Shown: positions 1 to 11,957 of the stretch, one piece after another | Layout of the letters: every line of letters starts with the position of its first letter | Numbering within the stretch: position 1 is the stretch's first letter | From: Entomortierella parvispora | Taxonomy: Eukaryota > Mortierellomycota > Mortierellomycetes > Mortierellales > Mortierellaceae | Reading direction: 5' to 3' | Length of the DNA stretch: 64,000 bases | NCBI GenBank assembly: GCA_963573315.1 | Contig: OY752144.1 | Span: 1,854,501-1,918,500, forward strand | Translations under genes and position numbers: made by a program | Notes under the pieces: generated by a model | Databases searched by the model: none | What the model saw: only the letters and a program-made list of their open reading frames with translations | What the model was told of the DNA's origin: nothing

Positions 1-395
1 CCACTATATGGAAATATCCATCGACAATGGCCTTTTTGAATCGCTTTGCAAATGAACTCCAGTCTTTATCTCCTGTCTGGGATAGCTATGGAGAAAAACC
101 CAATTATACGTGATGTCAGTCAGCACGGGTTCACAAGCCATAAAGACAAAACAGTCTGAAATGCGAGTTGAAAGACGTGTACCAAATCGTCAAGGTCCTC
201 GCGGCGATATTCGCGCTCGAAGTAGGATTTTCCTGTGAATGCACTCAGAACCCAGCCACCCGCTTCGTCGTCTTCATTTGCGATCGAATCGCTCTTGGAG
301 AGATGAACCTGAGAGCGGAAGACAGCCCTGCCATTGGCGGAATGGGTCAACTGGACAAGCTGATGAAGCTCAAATAAAGGAATGTACTTTGACAT
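1..395 (-). CDS. Partial gene of unknown function, runs off left edge
   Basis: The reading frame starts at an ATG at 395 (minus strand) and encodes about 87 residues, including MSKYIPLFELHQLVQL and an acidic stretch, down to about 135. A short intron (about 134-86, weak GTGAAC donor, CCATAG acceptor) would join it to an open frame in 85-1 that reads LSQTGDKDWSSFAKRF, and the gene continues outside the window. I recognise no family. The product looks soluble, with no signal peptide or membrane segment in the visible part. The intron is an inference from frame continuity; without it the frame stops at 120. The strand choice rests on a protein-like composition and on frame continuity across the proposed intron. 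Confidence 0.4.
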
Positions 396-1029
396 GGACG
401 ACTGAATGTTAAAGATTGGTTAGAGGCGCAGAGGTGTCCATGTTTTTTTTTTTTTTTTTTTTGGAATTCATTTTGGTGGCAAAATAAAAAATGCCTTCTG
501 GATGTTCTCCTCAGGACAAAAACAAGGGCGAGGACAGGAGCAAGCAAGCAACAAACACATTCAGGCAAGAAAACAGAGCCGGACCCCCTCACATGTGCCA
601 AGGTATCGATCGTCAACAGCCGGTGGGACCACCTTTTATTTGCACTACAGTACGTCGCTGGGCTATTAAAAGTGGCCTCAAGCATGTGGAACAGGGCGGA
701 GCTGTTCTTAACCTCTCTCCTCTCTTTAATCTCGAACAAGGTTCTCAAGACCAAGGCAGCGAATGGCGAAGCTCCATGGGCGGGAATGAGAGCAGTCACC
801 ATTGTTGACTGGGGTGCCTGGCTCGTTGATTGCACCGTTGCTGTCTCGTCAAGCTCCTCCCAGGGGCAGGGCTACCGGACCTGAGCTCCGCTGGAGATCC
901 CTTTCCTTTCCGCTCTCTTTTTTTTTTCTTCGTTTCTTCTTTCTTTCTTTCCTTACCGCCTTCCCTCCCAGTTTCTTCTCCGGATCTATACCCTTCTCAT
1001 CCCAACAAGAACAGAAGACGTAAATCACA
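396..1029. promoter_or_regulatory. Divergent intergenic region upstream of the desaturase
   Basis: No convincing gene lies here. It contains a run of about 20 T at 443-462 and, just before the desaturase ATG, a pyrimidine-rich tract (about 898-985). Such CT-rich leaders recur before several genes in this window and are common upstream of well-expressed fungal genes. No clear TATA box was seen near the ATG. Confidence 0.45.
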
Positions 1030-2448
1030 ATGGCACCCCCTCATGTTGTCGAAGACCAGGTCCGTCGTCGTATTGTCGTCGAGGACGAGATCATGCCCAA
1101 GAAGCAGTTTGAGCAAAACTACGTTCCCATGGACTTCACCATCAAAGAGATCCGTGATGCTATCCCTGCTCACCTCTTTATCCGTGACACAACAAAGTCG
1201 ATCATGCATGTCGTCAAGGATCTGATCACCATTGCAGCTGTCTTTTACTGTGCTACCTTTATCGATACCTTGCCCTCGTTGGCTCTCCGTATCCCTGCCT
1301 GGATCGCCTACTGGATCATCCAGGGCACCGTTATGGTCGGACCCTGGATCTTGGCCCACGGTAAGCAGCCTCAATGCACGCACACATGCGCCATTCACCC
1401 AGAAAGCAACTGGACTTGGATAGCCTAGACGTCTCAGGAACGGAACACAGATTGTAATTCAGGGACGGTCGCTGCCACGAGGAAGAGGAAGAGTTTTTTA
1501 ATTTTCGAATCCCAACAAAAAATCAAAACAAAGGCAAATCCATGGCAGGTCGGACCACTAATCGTTCGCCCTCTTTGCTGCTGTCACGTTCTAGAGTGTG
1601 GGCATGGCGCCTTCTCTGACAGCAAGACTGTCAACACTATCTTTGGCTGGGTTCTCCACTCTGCCCTCCTGGTCCCTTACCAGGCCTGGCAGATGTCTCA
1701 CTCCAAGCACCACAAGGGCACTGGATCGATGACCAAGGACGTTGTCTTTATCCCTGCTACCCGCTCCTACAAAGGCCTTGCTCCCAAGGACGAGTCGCAC
1801 GACGAGCACCACCACGAGTCTGTCTTTGCTGAAACCCCTCTTTACACCTTGGGATCCCTCATTGTTGTCCTTACCTTCGGATGGCCATTGTATCTTTTCA
1901 TCAACTTCTCTGGTCACGACGCCCCTCACTGGGTCAACCACTTTCAGACCGTGGCCCCTCTCTTCGAACCCCACCAGGCCAAGAACATCTTTTATTCCAA
2001 CTGCGGCATTGCCATCATGACTTCGATCCTTACTTATCTGTCTATGGTCTTCTCCCCATTGACTGTCTTCATGTACTACGGGATCCCTTACCTGGGCGTG
2101 AACGCTTGGATTGTCTGTATCACTTACCTCCAGCACACCGACCCCAAGGTGCCTCACTTCCGTGACAACGAGTGGAACTTCCAAAGAGGCGCCGCCTGCA
2201 CTGTCGACCGCTCCTTCGGAACGATCGTGAACCACCTTCACCATCACATTGGTGACTCCCACCAGTGCCATCACATGTTTTCCCAGATGCCATTTTACAA
2301 TGCTGTCGAGGCTACAAAGCATTTGAAGGCCAAGTTGGGCAAATACTACGTCTACGACGACACACCTATCGCCAAGGCTTTGTATCGCAACTGGAGAGAG
2401 TGCAAGTTTGTCGAGGATGACGGCGATGTGGTCTTTTACAAGCACTAG
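1030..2448 (+). CDS. Omega-3 (delta-12/delta-15 type) membrane fatty acid desaturase
   Basis: Front-end-independent acyl desaturase of the endoplasmic reticulum, expected to introduce an omega-3 double bond into 18- and 20-carbon acyl chains, the step that leads towards EPA in Mortierella. Exons 1030-1360 and 1595-2448 give 394 residues. All three histidine boxes are visible: HECGH (about 110-114), HSKHH (146-150) and HQCHH (333-337), among hydrophobic spans typical of the di-iron membrane desaturases. From memory the sequence closely matches the M. alpina omega-3 desaturase, including the start MAPPHVV and end VVFYKH, which supports both the start and the splice. The 234-base intron splits the Glu codon of the first histidine box. 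Substrate preference (18 or 20 carbons) cannot be read from sequence. Confidence 0.95.
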
Positions 2449-3470
2449 AGGCTCGACAGGCCCCTCTCTCTATCATACATATAGACATTCAGCATTCTTC
2501 ATGTAGCATCAATATTACATTCACGTACCATGCTAAGCTATCGATTTGCATTCTAAAGAACCGTTGGATTCAGGGGCGGGTTTGCTTTGACTGCAATTGC
2601 AGGTTCGTGTCGCGCTATGCGATGTCACCAATTCGTCGGTAGTACAGGTGGACACCTTGTATCTCTCGCGTCATGAGTAGAAAAAAATTGTCCAGGAGCC
2701 CCATCTGGCTCATATCCCTGCGTTGACCAAAGTAGCAACCAACTACATTGTATGATCACAAGTGTTGCACAAAGCAAACTACTGGACCTATTCGTGTGAG
2801 GTGGCCCAACATAAGCTCAAAAGCATCATCATGACGAATGGCGTTCCTGGTGATTGCGCCTACGTGAAGTGTGTCTGGATCAAATAACGCAACACCCCTT
2901 GTTAAAGAAGCTTGTTACGTGAGAATCCACCTTTGCCGTGTCGCAAAAAGAGGGAATTTGGCCGACTGGCCTCTTGTGTTTATGGTGATGGTCCATTTCG
3001 GTTTTTGCTCATTCACCCGGGACAACACATCGCACACCGGGGGCACAAGGCACACAGAGAGCGCCTTTAGGTCAAAGGTTGAGCGAGTCTCACGCAGATA
3101 GCACGGGAAACAGGTGTCCTAGTTGGGTGTCTGCCATCATGACCACCCTATTGTCGTTGCCCTGTTACAAGAGATCAATAGTCGCGGTCATCGTTTTGCC
3201 TTTCACCCTCGACAAGGATAAAACCAACGCATTTTTTTTCTTACATCTCTTCTCACCATCCTCGCCAACACCCCTCCTCCTCCCTTGTACATTTGCTTAT
3301 CTGCTCCTCAACCTTCTTGACTCAGCACCTCTTATCAACGCACTCCAGCCCGCATTGGTATCAACGCTCATTATCTGAGCTGTTTATTCTAGCAACCATC
3401 ACAAATTCACAAATCACAAACGATCCACGCACCCTTCTTTACCCTCACGCAGTTTACGTAGGGCACCAGC
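2449..3470 (+). promoter_or_regulatory. Intergenic region, 3' of desaturase and 5' of H+-ATPase
   Basis: About 1 kb without a supportable gene. Open frames here are short and unlike protein. The last 250 bases before the ATPase are CT-rich (around 3235-3300) and are the likely promoter and leader. Confidence 0.4.
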
Positions 3471-6400
3471 ATGTCTGAAAAGCACGAAATTGTCGAAGGT
3501 AAAGAACGCTCTTTCTAGATTGTTGAAGCACGGAGAGGATGCATGCACTAAACTCCCGACCCTCCATATTGCAGATAACCCTCCAGCGCACTTAGATGAA
3601 GTTCATCCAGTGGGAAGCGGCCGCCCATCTTCTACAGACAAAGTCAAAAATGTTTACGAAAACCCTGACGCGAACAAACCAGGCGAAGGCGGAGACCTTC
3701 AAGTGGATGAGCAAGAGCACCACGAACACAAAGACGAGATTTCACCTGAACTCGAAGCACAACTTGGCACGGACCCCTCACATGGTCTGACGGATCAGGA
3801 GGTCGAAGAGCGCCGAGCCCAGTGGGGGCCAAACGAGCTAAAGGAAGTGAAAAAGAATCAGGTCCTCAAGTTTCTGGGGTACTTTACAGGCGCGATTGCG
3901 TACCTGATTGAAGTCGCCTGTATCATCTCTGCAGTTGTTAAGGTACGTTAAAGTATGGACTGAGCTCAAGTGAACGAGCTATTATTGACGCGATAATGAC
4001 CACATGCTGCATTTGCCCGCTAAGATCATACTACATTTAAACATTACTAGGACTGGATCGATTTCGGTATTATCCTCGCACTTCTGCTTGTGAACGCAAG
4101 CATTGGTTTTATTGAGGAAGCTAAAGCGGAGTCAGCCCTTGATGCCTTGCGCCAAACATTGGCCTTGAAGACACGGTGTTGGAGAAACGGTCATCTTATC
4201 GAACTCGATACCTCCGCTTTGGTTCCAGGTGATGTCATTGTCTTGCGTTTGGGAGATATTATTCCGGCTGATGGTCGCCTGCTCGGCATCGGTGCTACCG
4301 GCGAAGCTACCGAAGGTGATCTCCTCATCGACCAGTCCGCTCTCACCGGGGAGTCATTGCCCGTGAGTAAGAAGAAAGGAGATACCGTGTACTCGTCCTC
4401 GATTGTCAAGCAGGGCCAGCAAATGGCCGTGGTCACCAAGACGGGCATCAACACTTTTATCGGTCGCGCTGCAAACTTGATCTCGATCACAGTCGAAGAA
4501 GGTCACTTTCAAAAGATCATTAATCGCATTGGCAATTTTCTGATCCTGATCACCGTGGTCCTCGTCGGCATCATTCTGATCTACCAGCTGGTGCACTTCC
4601 ATGGAAAACCCGAGGGAAAGTTCCTGACTGTACTGAGTCGCGTTCTCGTCCTCACCGTTGCTGCTATCCCTGTCGGTCTCCCAACCGTTATGTCCGTGAC
4701 CATGGCTGTTGGTGCTAAGCAGTTGGCGGCCAAGAAGGTCATCGTCAAGCGTCTAACTGCCGTGGAAGAGATGGCTTCCGTCTCAGTTCTTTGCTCCGAC
4801 AAGACTGGTACCCTGACCTTGAACGAGCTGACTTTTGACGAACCATACCTCGCCAATAACTACACAGCCGAAGACATCCTTCTTTATTCCTACCTTGCTG
4901 CTGAGGCCGGTGCCAACGATCCGATCGAACTTGCAGTCCGGACTGCTGCTGAAGAGCAACTGCCGTTGCTCCAGCAGCGAACTCACAAGCACGAGGTTCC
5001 TGGCTACAAGATCACCTCCTTTTTGCCTTTCAACCCAGGCACAAAGTTGACTCAAGCCACGATCACAATGAAAGAAACTGGTGAGACCTTCAAGGTCGCC
5101 AAAGGTGCTCCCCAGGTTATCATCCACCTCATCGGTGGAGACGACGATGCAGTCCGTGCAGTAAACGCTTTGGCGAAACGTGGCCTTCGAGCTCTGGGTG
5201 TGGCCCGTACTCGGAATGGGTCAATGGCGGATTTCGAGTTGATCGGTATGATCGCTTTGATTGACCCACCTCGTCCCGACTCTGCAGAGACCATTGCGCG
5301 CTGTAAAAACATGGGCGTGGACGTGAAGATGGTAACAGGAGACCAGCTCATTATTGCAAAGGAAGTGTCACATCGCCTGGGCTTGACCCGAGTGATACTC
5401 GACGCCAACCACTTGGTTGACACTGACAAGTCGGAAGAGGAGGTCACAGAGCACTGTTTGCGAGCGGACGGATTTGCTCAGGTCATCCCGGAGCACAAGT
5501 ACCGTGTGGTCGAGTTACTTCAGAAACGTGGAATCATTGTGGGCATGACAGGCGATGGAGTCAACGATGCACCAGCCCTCAAGAAAGCCAACGTCGGTAT
5601 TGCCGTCCATGGATGTACAGATGCTGCTCGTTCGGCTGCTGATATCGTCCTTCTTGCCCCTGGTTTGTCGACAATTGTGGATGGCTTGATGACCTCTCGT
5701 GCCATCTTTCAACGTATGCGTTCCTACGCCCTGTACCGTATCACTTCGACTGTCCATTTTTTGATGTTCTTATTCATTGTCGTCATGGCCTACGACTGGG
5801 CTTTGCCTGCAAAGCTGTTGATCTTGATCTGCATCCTCAACGATTTCGCCACGCTGGTGATCGCGGTTGACAACGCCCAGCTGTCGCCCCACCCGGACAA
5901 GTGGCGTATCGGACAGTTGATCACCATGTCTTTAGTCCTGGGCATTTGCCTGACAGCTCTGTCGTTTGCCCATTTCTTTACCTTCTGGAAGCACTTTGGC
6001 TACGCGCCCGTCGACCTAGAGGCAGATGAGTCACTGCGAAAGCTCGAATCTGTCATGTACTTGCACATTTCATCTGCACCTCATTTTGTGATTTTTTCTA
6101 CCAGATTGACAGGATATTTCTGGGAAAACCTGCCGTCACCTCTATTCGCGGCTGTAATCATTGGCACCCAGATTGTGGCCCTTTTGATGGTCATTTTTGG
6201 AGGATTGACGCCAAAGATTCCAGTTTCTCAAGCCATTGTGATTTTGCTCATCTCTTTTGCCTACTTTATCTTGCTTGATATCGTGAAAGTCCAACTATTC
6301 AAGGTCTGGTCTTTTGAAATGACAGCGGCTATCGTCCGAACCCCAGCTAGACGAAAGAAGTTGGCGGAGCGTAAGGCTTGCAAGATTCAACAAAAGCATG

Positions 6401-6678
6401 TATGGGACTCTATTGATAGGGTTCGCGAGGTGATTCTCAAGCTGAAGGCACTTGAGGCCTTGAACGAAGCCCCAAAGACCGAGGGAGAGATCATGGGAGC
6501 ACCCGAGGCCGCTCAAGCGCAAGTAGATCAGCGCCGTGAACTGGAGGCCAAGAATGCTGCCCAGGACCAGTTGATTGACGAGAAGGAGGTCAAGGAGGTT
6601 AAGAACGAGGACGCTGCAGAGGAAATCAAAGACCTTCAACAGCAACAAGAGCAAAAAGACGGACACGCAGGAGTGTAG
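3471..6678 (+). CDS. Plasma-membrane P-type H+-ATPase (type IIIA)
   Basis: Electrogenic proton pump that energises the plasma membrane. Exons 3471-3498, 3575-3942 and 4051-6678 give 1007 residues; the first exon has only nine full codons (MSEKHEIVE) and its splice restores the frame exactly. Visible are the A-domain TGES (about 231-234), the TM4 sequence IPVGLP, the phosphorylation motif [13 protein letters not shown] (Asp about 382), the hinge GDGVNDAP (about 633) and about ten membrane spans. The pump is close to family length (fungal Pma1 about 920), plus a Glu/Lys/Gln-rich tail of about 130 residues where autoinhibition usually resides. The motif DKTGTLTLN resembles plant and protist pumps more than ascomycete Pma1 (DKTGTLTKN). 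It converges with Med8, only 110 bases apart. Confidence 0.95.
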
Positions 6679-6788
6679 CAGCGTGTATACACTACGAGAT
6701 TAGCCAGCTTATGTAGTCGTATCTATCCCATTGTCCTTTGATTCTTGAATAATACAATAGTGATAACTATTTATTGTCACCAAGAACT

Positions 6789-8147
6789 TCAGAGAACTTC
6801 TTCCATATCTTCTTCTCCCGAGTCCCCGTAGACATCCTCCCCTTCGGGCGCCTCATGGCTCACCGATAGTGGTGTCGACTGATCTGGTGGAAGTTGTGAA
6901 GGGGTGGCACTGACTTCCATGAACTCACCATCATCTTCCTCCTCATCTTCCTCCTCAATCTCACCATGGTTTTCGCGTGAGATATCATTACGTCCCGCCG
7001 ATTCTGTAGCTTCGGCTGAAGCTGACACTTTATCTCCATCGTCATCTTCCAGCACAGAGTCATAGCCGTCATCCTCCATGTCCACGTTCCCATCAGGATA
7101 ATTGTCCGTATAGCTCTCCATGTCATCATCCAGCTCGGCTTGTACCTTCAGACGACGTCGCAATTCTTCGAAATAGGCAATCTCCCGCTGCTCCTCAATA
7201 TCGTTTGAATCGTCCAGCAAGCCCGAGTCGTCCCGGTATAAATCACTGAGGCTGTTGGCCGATGACAACAATGCTGATGCAGCCGCCATCGAGTCCTGAC
7301 CTTCGATGTCCCTCAAGGCTCCACCCCAGTCGCTCATGTATCTGATCTGACTTAGTTTTGAGAAATCATCGACTTTGATTACTTCATCCTCCCTCGTTCG
7401 ACCTCCCCGTGTTCTCCCTATTGACAGGCTAGTTTCTGCACCTTTCTCATCGTCAGATTCATAGCGCGCCCTGGTATGAACAGAATCCCGCTCATGCTCA
7501 AAAAAGTCATCCACTTCCTTGCAGAGAGCGTCATGCATGGTAATTTTCATCTAAAAGAATGTAGATAGTTATATACTGTCTTCTACTTTTTGGTAGTGCA
7601 TTCGTCCCTGCTTTACCTTTAACGCCGCCGAGATTTTCTTTTCGTCTGAGGCACTTAAAGGCATTGGCTGGTTTTTTAGTGATTCCGGTAGCATCATGCC
7701 TCCTTCTTTTGTCCTCTCTTCGTCCTCTGTCTCTAGTTCCGGAAAGAGTTTTGTCCTGAGCAGCACGCTAAGATTCTGGACTTGTTGGTCCGTGGCTGGC
7801 GTCTCATTTGGGAAAACGGTGTAGGACTGTAGAAGGGAACTGTGAGGGTCATTGAGGATGTTGGTCAGGTGGACGTATTTAGCGATTAAGACGTTGAATT
7901 TTGAATGGAGTTCGGTCCTATATAATTTGTATAGACAAGAGAAGACGCGATGTTTGATTAGAATACGTACGTTCAACTGCTCCAGTTAAAGTATTGAAGC
8001 AACTAATTACCATGACACGGTCGAGGGTGTTGTCTCTGGGTTAATTGACCGTAAGAAGAAGAGAATGGACTCTTGAAGCTGAAAGAGGCGCGTTTTCACA
8101 TTCTCCAGCGCCTCGATGTTGATCTCGGTCTGGGGAAAGACATTCAT
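6789..8147 (-). CDS. MED8: Mediator complex subunit 8 (Med8) with long acidic tail
   Basis: Head-module subunit of Mediator, which bridges activators and RNA polymerase II. Exons 8147-8011, 7917-7617 and 7550-6789 (minus) give 399 residues. The N-terminal helix (ENVKTRLFQLQESI), the SWTELHSKFNVL segment across intron 1, LLRTKLFPELE, and the KHDALC-like MHDALCKEVDDFFEHE just after intron 2 match the Med8 family pattern I know. Both introns conserve phase. The protein is much longer than yeast Med8 (about 220 residues): the last 150 or so residues are acidic and low in complexity, with Asp/Glu runs. A one-exon reading of each piece would stop early, so splicing is needed. Family assignment is from motif memory. 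Confidence 0.82.
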
Positions 8148-8599
8148 GGGTGCTGTCTTTGATGAACTTTGTCGAGCCTGCGGTTATCTGTGGATGACTA
8201 TTCTTTAGCTACAGCTTGTTGTCACTCGCTCTAGTCGCTTTCCGTTCCTGATCAAATGCAAAAATGATGTGAAATTAGACACGAATTCTGATGCCTCATT
8301 CTGACAAGCAAAAAGTCGAGATCGCTGATCACGTGCACTTATCAGATCCGATGGCACGGCGTTGCGAGTGTTTGTTTTCGGCTTGCACATCCGGCGTCTT
8401 TCGCCTGGAAGTTGATAGCTTATTCCTTTTACGTTGTTCAATAATATTCCTACGTTGTCGGCTACTCCAGATCCCAAGGAGTGTCTTAGGGAAGCTGCAA
8501 CATCTAGCAGCACAACAATTTATATCATAGTCCAAGTTTGCGTTTCGTGGCGTTGGATGATGTTGCTTTTTATTCTCGGTAGAGACCGCCTCTACCTGC
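8148..8599. promoter_or_regulatory. Intergenic region upstream of MED8, downstream of cytidine deaminase
   Basis: A 450-base gap between two minus-strand genes, so it should hold the MED8 promoter and the 3' end of the deaminase gene. It contains a palindromic CACGTG at 8330-8335 (bHLH-type E-box). No gene seen. Confidence 0.35.
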
Positions 8600-9019
8600 C
8601 TACTTTCCCTGGAAATCCTCAGGACCAAATGCATACGGAAGCAGATCTTCTAGGATTGCTCGTTTGTATGTCTGATCATCATTGACAAAGAAGATCTCCA
8701 GTTGCTTGCCAAACTCGTTCATAAACTGTCGACAGATGCCACAGGGCGTAATAAAGTGGTTAAAATCGCACGAAACCGCAATGGCCACGAACCGGCGGTG
8801 ACCCTCGGAGACAGCCTTGACAAAGGCCGTTCGCTCCGCACAGATAGCTCCACCGTACGACGCGTTCTCGACATTACACCCCTGGAAGACTTTGCCGTCA
8901 ATGGTCCTCAAGGCTGCTCCGACACGAAATTTGGAGTATGGAGAATAAGAATTTTGGCGAGCTTCGAGAGACTGCGTTATGAGGTCGTCAACCTGCTGAT
9001 CGGACAGAACGGACGGCAT
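8600..9019 (-). CDS. CDD1: Cytidine deaminase
   Basis: Zinc enzyme of pyrimidine salvage that deaminates cytidine and deoxycytidine to uridine and deoxyuridine in the cytosol. A single exon encodes 139 residues, the usual length of the homotetrameric class. The substrate loop GCNVENASYGG (47-57), the catalytic C60-A-E62 and the zinc ligands in PCGIC (C93 and C96) are all present. The N-terminal YSPYSKFRVGAAL motif is also family-typical. No intron is needed. The start at 9019 is the only Met near the expected N-terminus. The gene is divergent from the Pex30-like gene across 1.1 kb. Confidence 0.95.
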   Translation of the reverse strand: MPSVLSDQQVDDLITQSLEARQNSYSPYSKFRVGAALRTIDGKVFQGCNVENASYGGAICAERTAFVKAVSEGHRRFVAIAVSCDFNHFITPCGICRQFMNEFGKQLEIFFVNDDQTYKRAILEDLLPYAFGPEDFQGK

Positions 9020-10163
9020 GGAGTCTGTAATGACGCAGGGTATGGAATGGAAAAGAGCGAATGCAGCGAGAATGCGAGAACAAAAAGCGTACTATGAAAG
9101 ACGCGTAGAAAGGATTATTGCAGAGAAGGTGGAGGTTGGACAGACAAGCGACTCTGGACGGATGAAGACAAGGAAGAAGAATTGGTGCCTCGCCAACACT
9201 CCAAGTCTCTTCCCCACTCGCCTCCCTTTCCCTACCTTACGATGTGTGCTTGACCAACTAGGCGGATGAAGGGAAGAACATGGACTCTCATGGGGACACG
9301 CCGCATTCTGTTGCACCATCTTGACAACATCACAACAGACTCTCGCACAAGGAGGCACAACAATTGCTCTTTTGCTTTCCTATCTCTCTCCCCCTCCCCT
9401 GTGCCTTGCAGGCCGCCCGGATGATCGCCGCGGCTTGATACCAAAGAAGGAAATGGAAAAGGAAAAGACCCAACGCAAGCGTCAAACGAGACTGTGGTAC
9501 CTGGTGCGTCTGGTTGTCATTCTCTCGCGTCAATTTGTTGTTTTCTCGGCAGTTAGCCTGACGCCAAGAGGCGGCGGCTCGACAAAGGCAAGGCATCCCA
9601 TCCGTAGAACACGCGCGGACGCGCTGACTGCATGGACACAGGAGCGGGAGCAATTGGAGACGGGCTAAGAGCAGGCTTTTTTTTCAAGTCTTTTTCAGGG
9701 CAGAGCGACTGTTGCTGGAACACATCTGGAGTGGAGTATGTACAGCAGTGCAACACGTAGTGAAGGAAGGAAAGGGAAGCCGAGATGCTTGGCAGACAAG
9801 GAAGGAAAAGCAATGGAGGGTGTGCGTGCCATCACGTGCAAGCAGGCAAGCCTGTGCGCAAACACACGCACGAGCAAATAATAAAGACGAGGGCAAGATC
9901 ACCGTTGCTGCTGCTTGCGAGCCGCGTTGGGAGGAGCATGGGTGCAGTGGAGATGATGTGGGGAGAGAGGAGGAGGAAGAGGAAGGAAAAGGAGGAGGAC
10001 AACTTCTTCCTCCTCTCCGCTCCTCCTCCTCCTCCTCGCATCCCTTTCCGCGCGCCCACTGCCCACTGCCCACTGTCAAACTCCTTTCGACATCCTCCAT
10101 CCCATCCGTTCGTAAAAGGCAGCATCGGACTCCCATCCTCCATCCCGCCTCCTTTGCTGTTGA
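9020..10163. promoter_or_regulatory. Divergent promoter region, cytidine deaminase / Pex30-like gene
   Basis: No gene is supportable. Purine-rich (about 9955-10000) and CT-rich (about 10000-10035) tracts dominate the right side. A palindromic CACGTG lies at 9833-9838. Long open frames on both strands here come from low-complexity composition. Confidence 0.35.
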
Positions 10164-11856
10164 ATGTCGAGCTTCGACTGCCACTCTGCATTCCTGGCCA
10201 ACGTCGCTTCAGAGCCATCACCGGCCAACACCAAGAAAAGAGTCCACTCCCTTCCGCCATCCACCGCACCCTCGGGCTCATCGCGCATGACCACCTCCTC
10301 CACCACCGGCAATGGCCGCAACGTCCTTGTCTCTCCGCACAAGCTCCAGGCGTCCCAGTCCTTTGCCGACTTTTTCTCCGCTTCGACGCCTGTGCCGGCC
10401 TCGGTGACGCTGCTTCTGAGCTACTCCAGCCCCGCCATCCATGCACTTCATCAGTTGCTTCAGCTCTTGACATGGACCTCGGATCGGTCAGTCAAGAGCT
10501 TCTTGGTCCTCTTTGCCTGGTGGGCTGTTTGCCTCGGCACAGAGACCTTTCTCATCTTTGGTCTTCATGGAGCCCTTATTCTGTACACCGGCCATCTTTG
10601 GATCCAGTCGCGGAAGGCAAATCGCGTCGCGTCCGAAATCCCTTTGCCTCAAAGTCCAGGGACACCCCTTAGTGGAAAATTTTCATTTTCCAACAGCAGC
10701 GTCCATTCTACCAGGAGCAACACCCTGCTCTCAACAACCTCGGCTCGACATCCGACAACAACACAGCTGGAGCAAGCCGTAACTCTTCGAGAGATCCAGG
10801 AAATTCTCGACCATTGGGCAGCTTGGCACAGGACGTTGGATCGGGCTGAAAAGCACCTTGATTGGTCAGATAGGAGCAAGACGCGACTGGTGGTTGCCTT
10901 GGCCGTGCTCACCTATATGCCTTGGCTGATACTGACATACTTCGTCCCTATGCGCTTTATACTCGTCGTCGTTGGAAGTATTGCCATCTGTTGGCGTGCC
11001 CCATGGTTTGCGATCCTCTGGGCCGTTGCGGCGAAACTACAGGCCTTCTCACCACTGCTACAACTTATCCCTTACTGGCCCCACAGTCGCCAAAGCGAAG
11101 CGGGACAACTTGCAGCAAGTTATCAAAAAAAGAAAAGATCCTTCTCGGTCAAAGATATCATTTCTCGAGCCATTGGTCAACGAAAGAAGGATGATTCCGA
11201 CTACAATTCCAAGGGCTACAGGACAAGCACCGGATATGATATTGAAGAGGATCACGCGACCATGTACTATAAGTTTGTGTTGTACGAGAACCAACGATGG
11301 TGGTTGGGCTTGGAGTGGACTCCGATGATGCTACCAAACGATCGTGCTCCTTGGTAAGCATTGGTAGTTGTCACTCACTTGTGAGGCTATGCTTCCACGA
11401 TTGTCCTATTTATTAATCAATGCATTCACCTTCTCGTATAGGACGGACGACCATTTGGAGCCAACACAGAGCAAATCAGCTTTCCATCTACCTCCTGTTC
11501 ACATTGCACACGAGGCCATCCCAGGTCAACCCAACAAGGTCCTCCGGAAGTCACAAGAATGGCGTTGGTTGGACCCTCATTGGCGATTAAAGCTTGGCTC
11601 TGACTCTGACGTGGATGGTTGGGAATATGCCAACAATCATTGGCAAAAGTGGTCCGGAAAGAACCGACGTGGAGCATACACCAGGCGCAGGGCATGGGAG
11701 AGGACCGCCAAACTCATTGACCAACGCGAGGTTGTCCTGCTGAAAGATATTGAAGGGGAGCTAGGAAACCATCCCGCAGAAAGTGACCATGAGGAAGAGG
11801 TAGAGGTCGAGGAAATTGAAGTGGTCGGAGAGGAAGAGGAAGAGAACCAAGAGTAG
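10164..11856 (+). CDS. Dysferlin-domain membrane protein, Pex30/Pex28-like peroxin
   Basis: Likely an ER/peroxisome membrane-shaping protein of the Pex24/28/30 group, which controls peroxisome and lipid-droplet biogenesis at ER contact sites. Exons 10164-11353 and 11442-11856 give 534 residues. After a Ser/Thr-rich N-terminus there are two long hydrophobic hairpins (about 112-150 and 240-300; reticulon-like), then the DysFN motif (FVLYENQRWWLGLEW) and the DysFC motif (WRWLDPHW, GWEYANNHW, RRRAWERTAKLI). The intron splits the Trp codon at the end of DysFN, and splicing restores it. The C-terminus is acidic. Which member of the yeast Pex28-32 set it corresponds to cannot be settled by eye. Confidence 0.85.
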
Positions 11857-11957
11857 AGTAGACTGCTACCATCGCAACGCAATAAACATCTAACGCGTCA
11901 AAACAATAGACCTCTGTGATAATGTGTTTATGATGCAGTCATGCTGTAATTTTTTAT

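Noticed and set aside
4191-5757. Several minus-strand open frames inside the H+-ATPase
   Set aside because: The sense frame is an unambiguous P-type ATPase; the antisense frames are composition effects of codon bias.
9684-10672. Long frames on both strands upstream of the Pex30-like gene
   Set aside because: They sit in GA/CT-rich low-complexity sequence, disagree with each other and show no domain.
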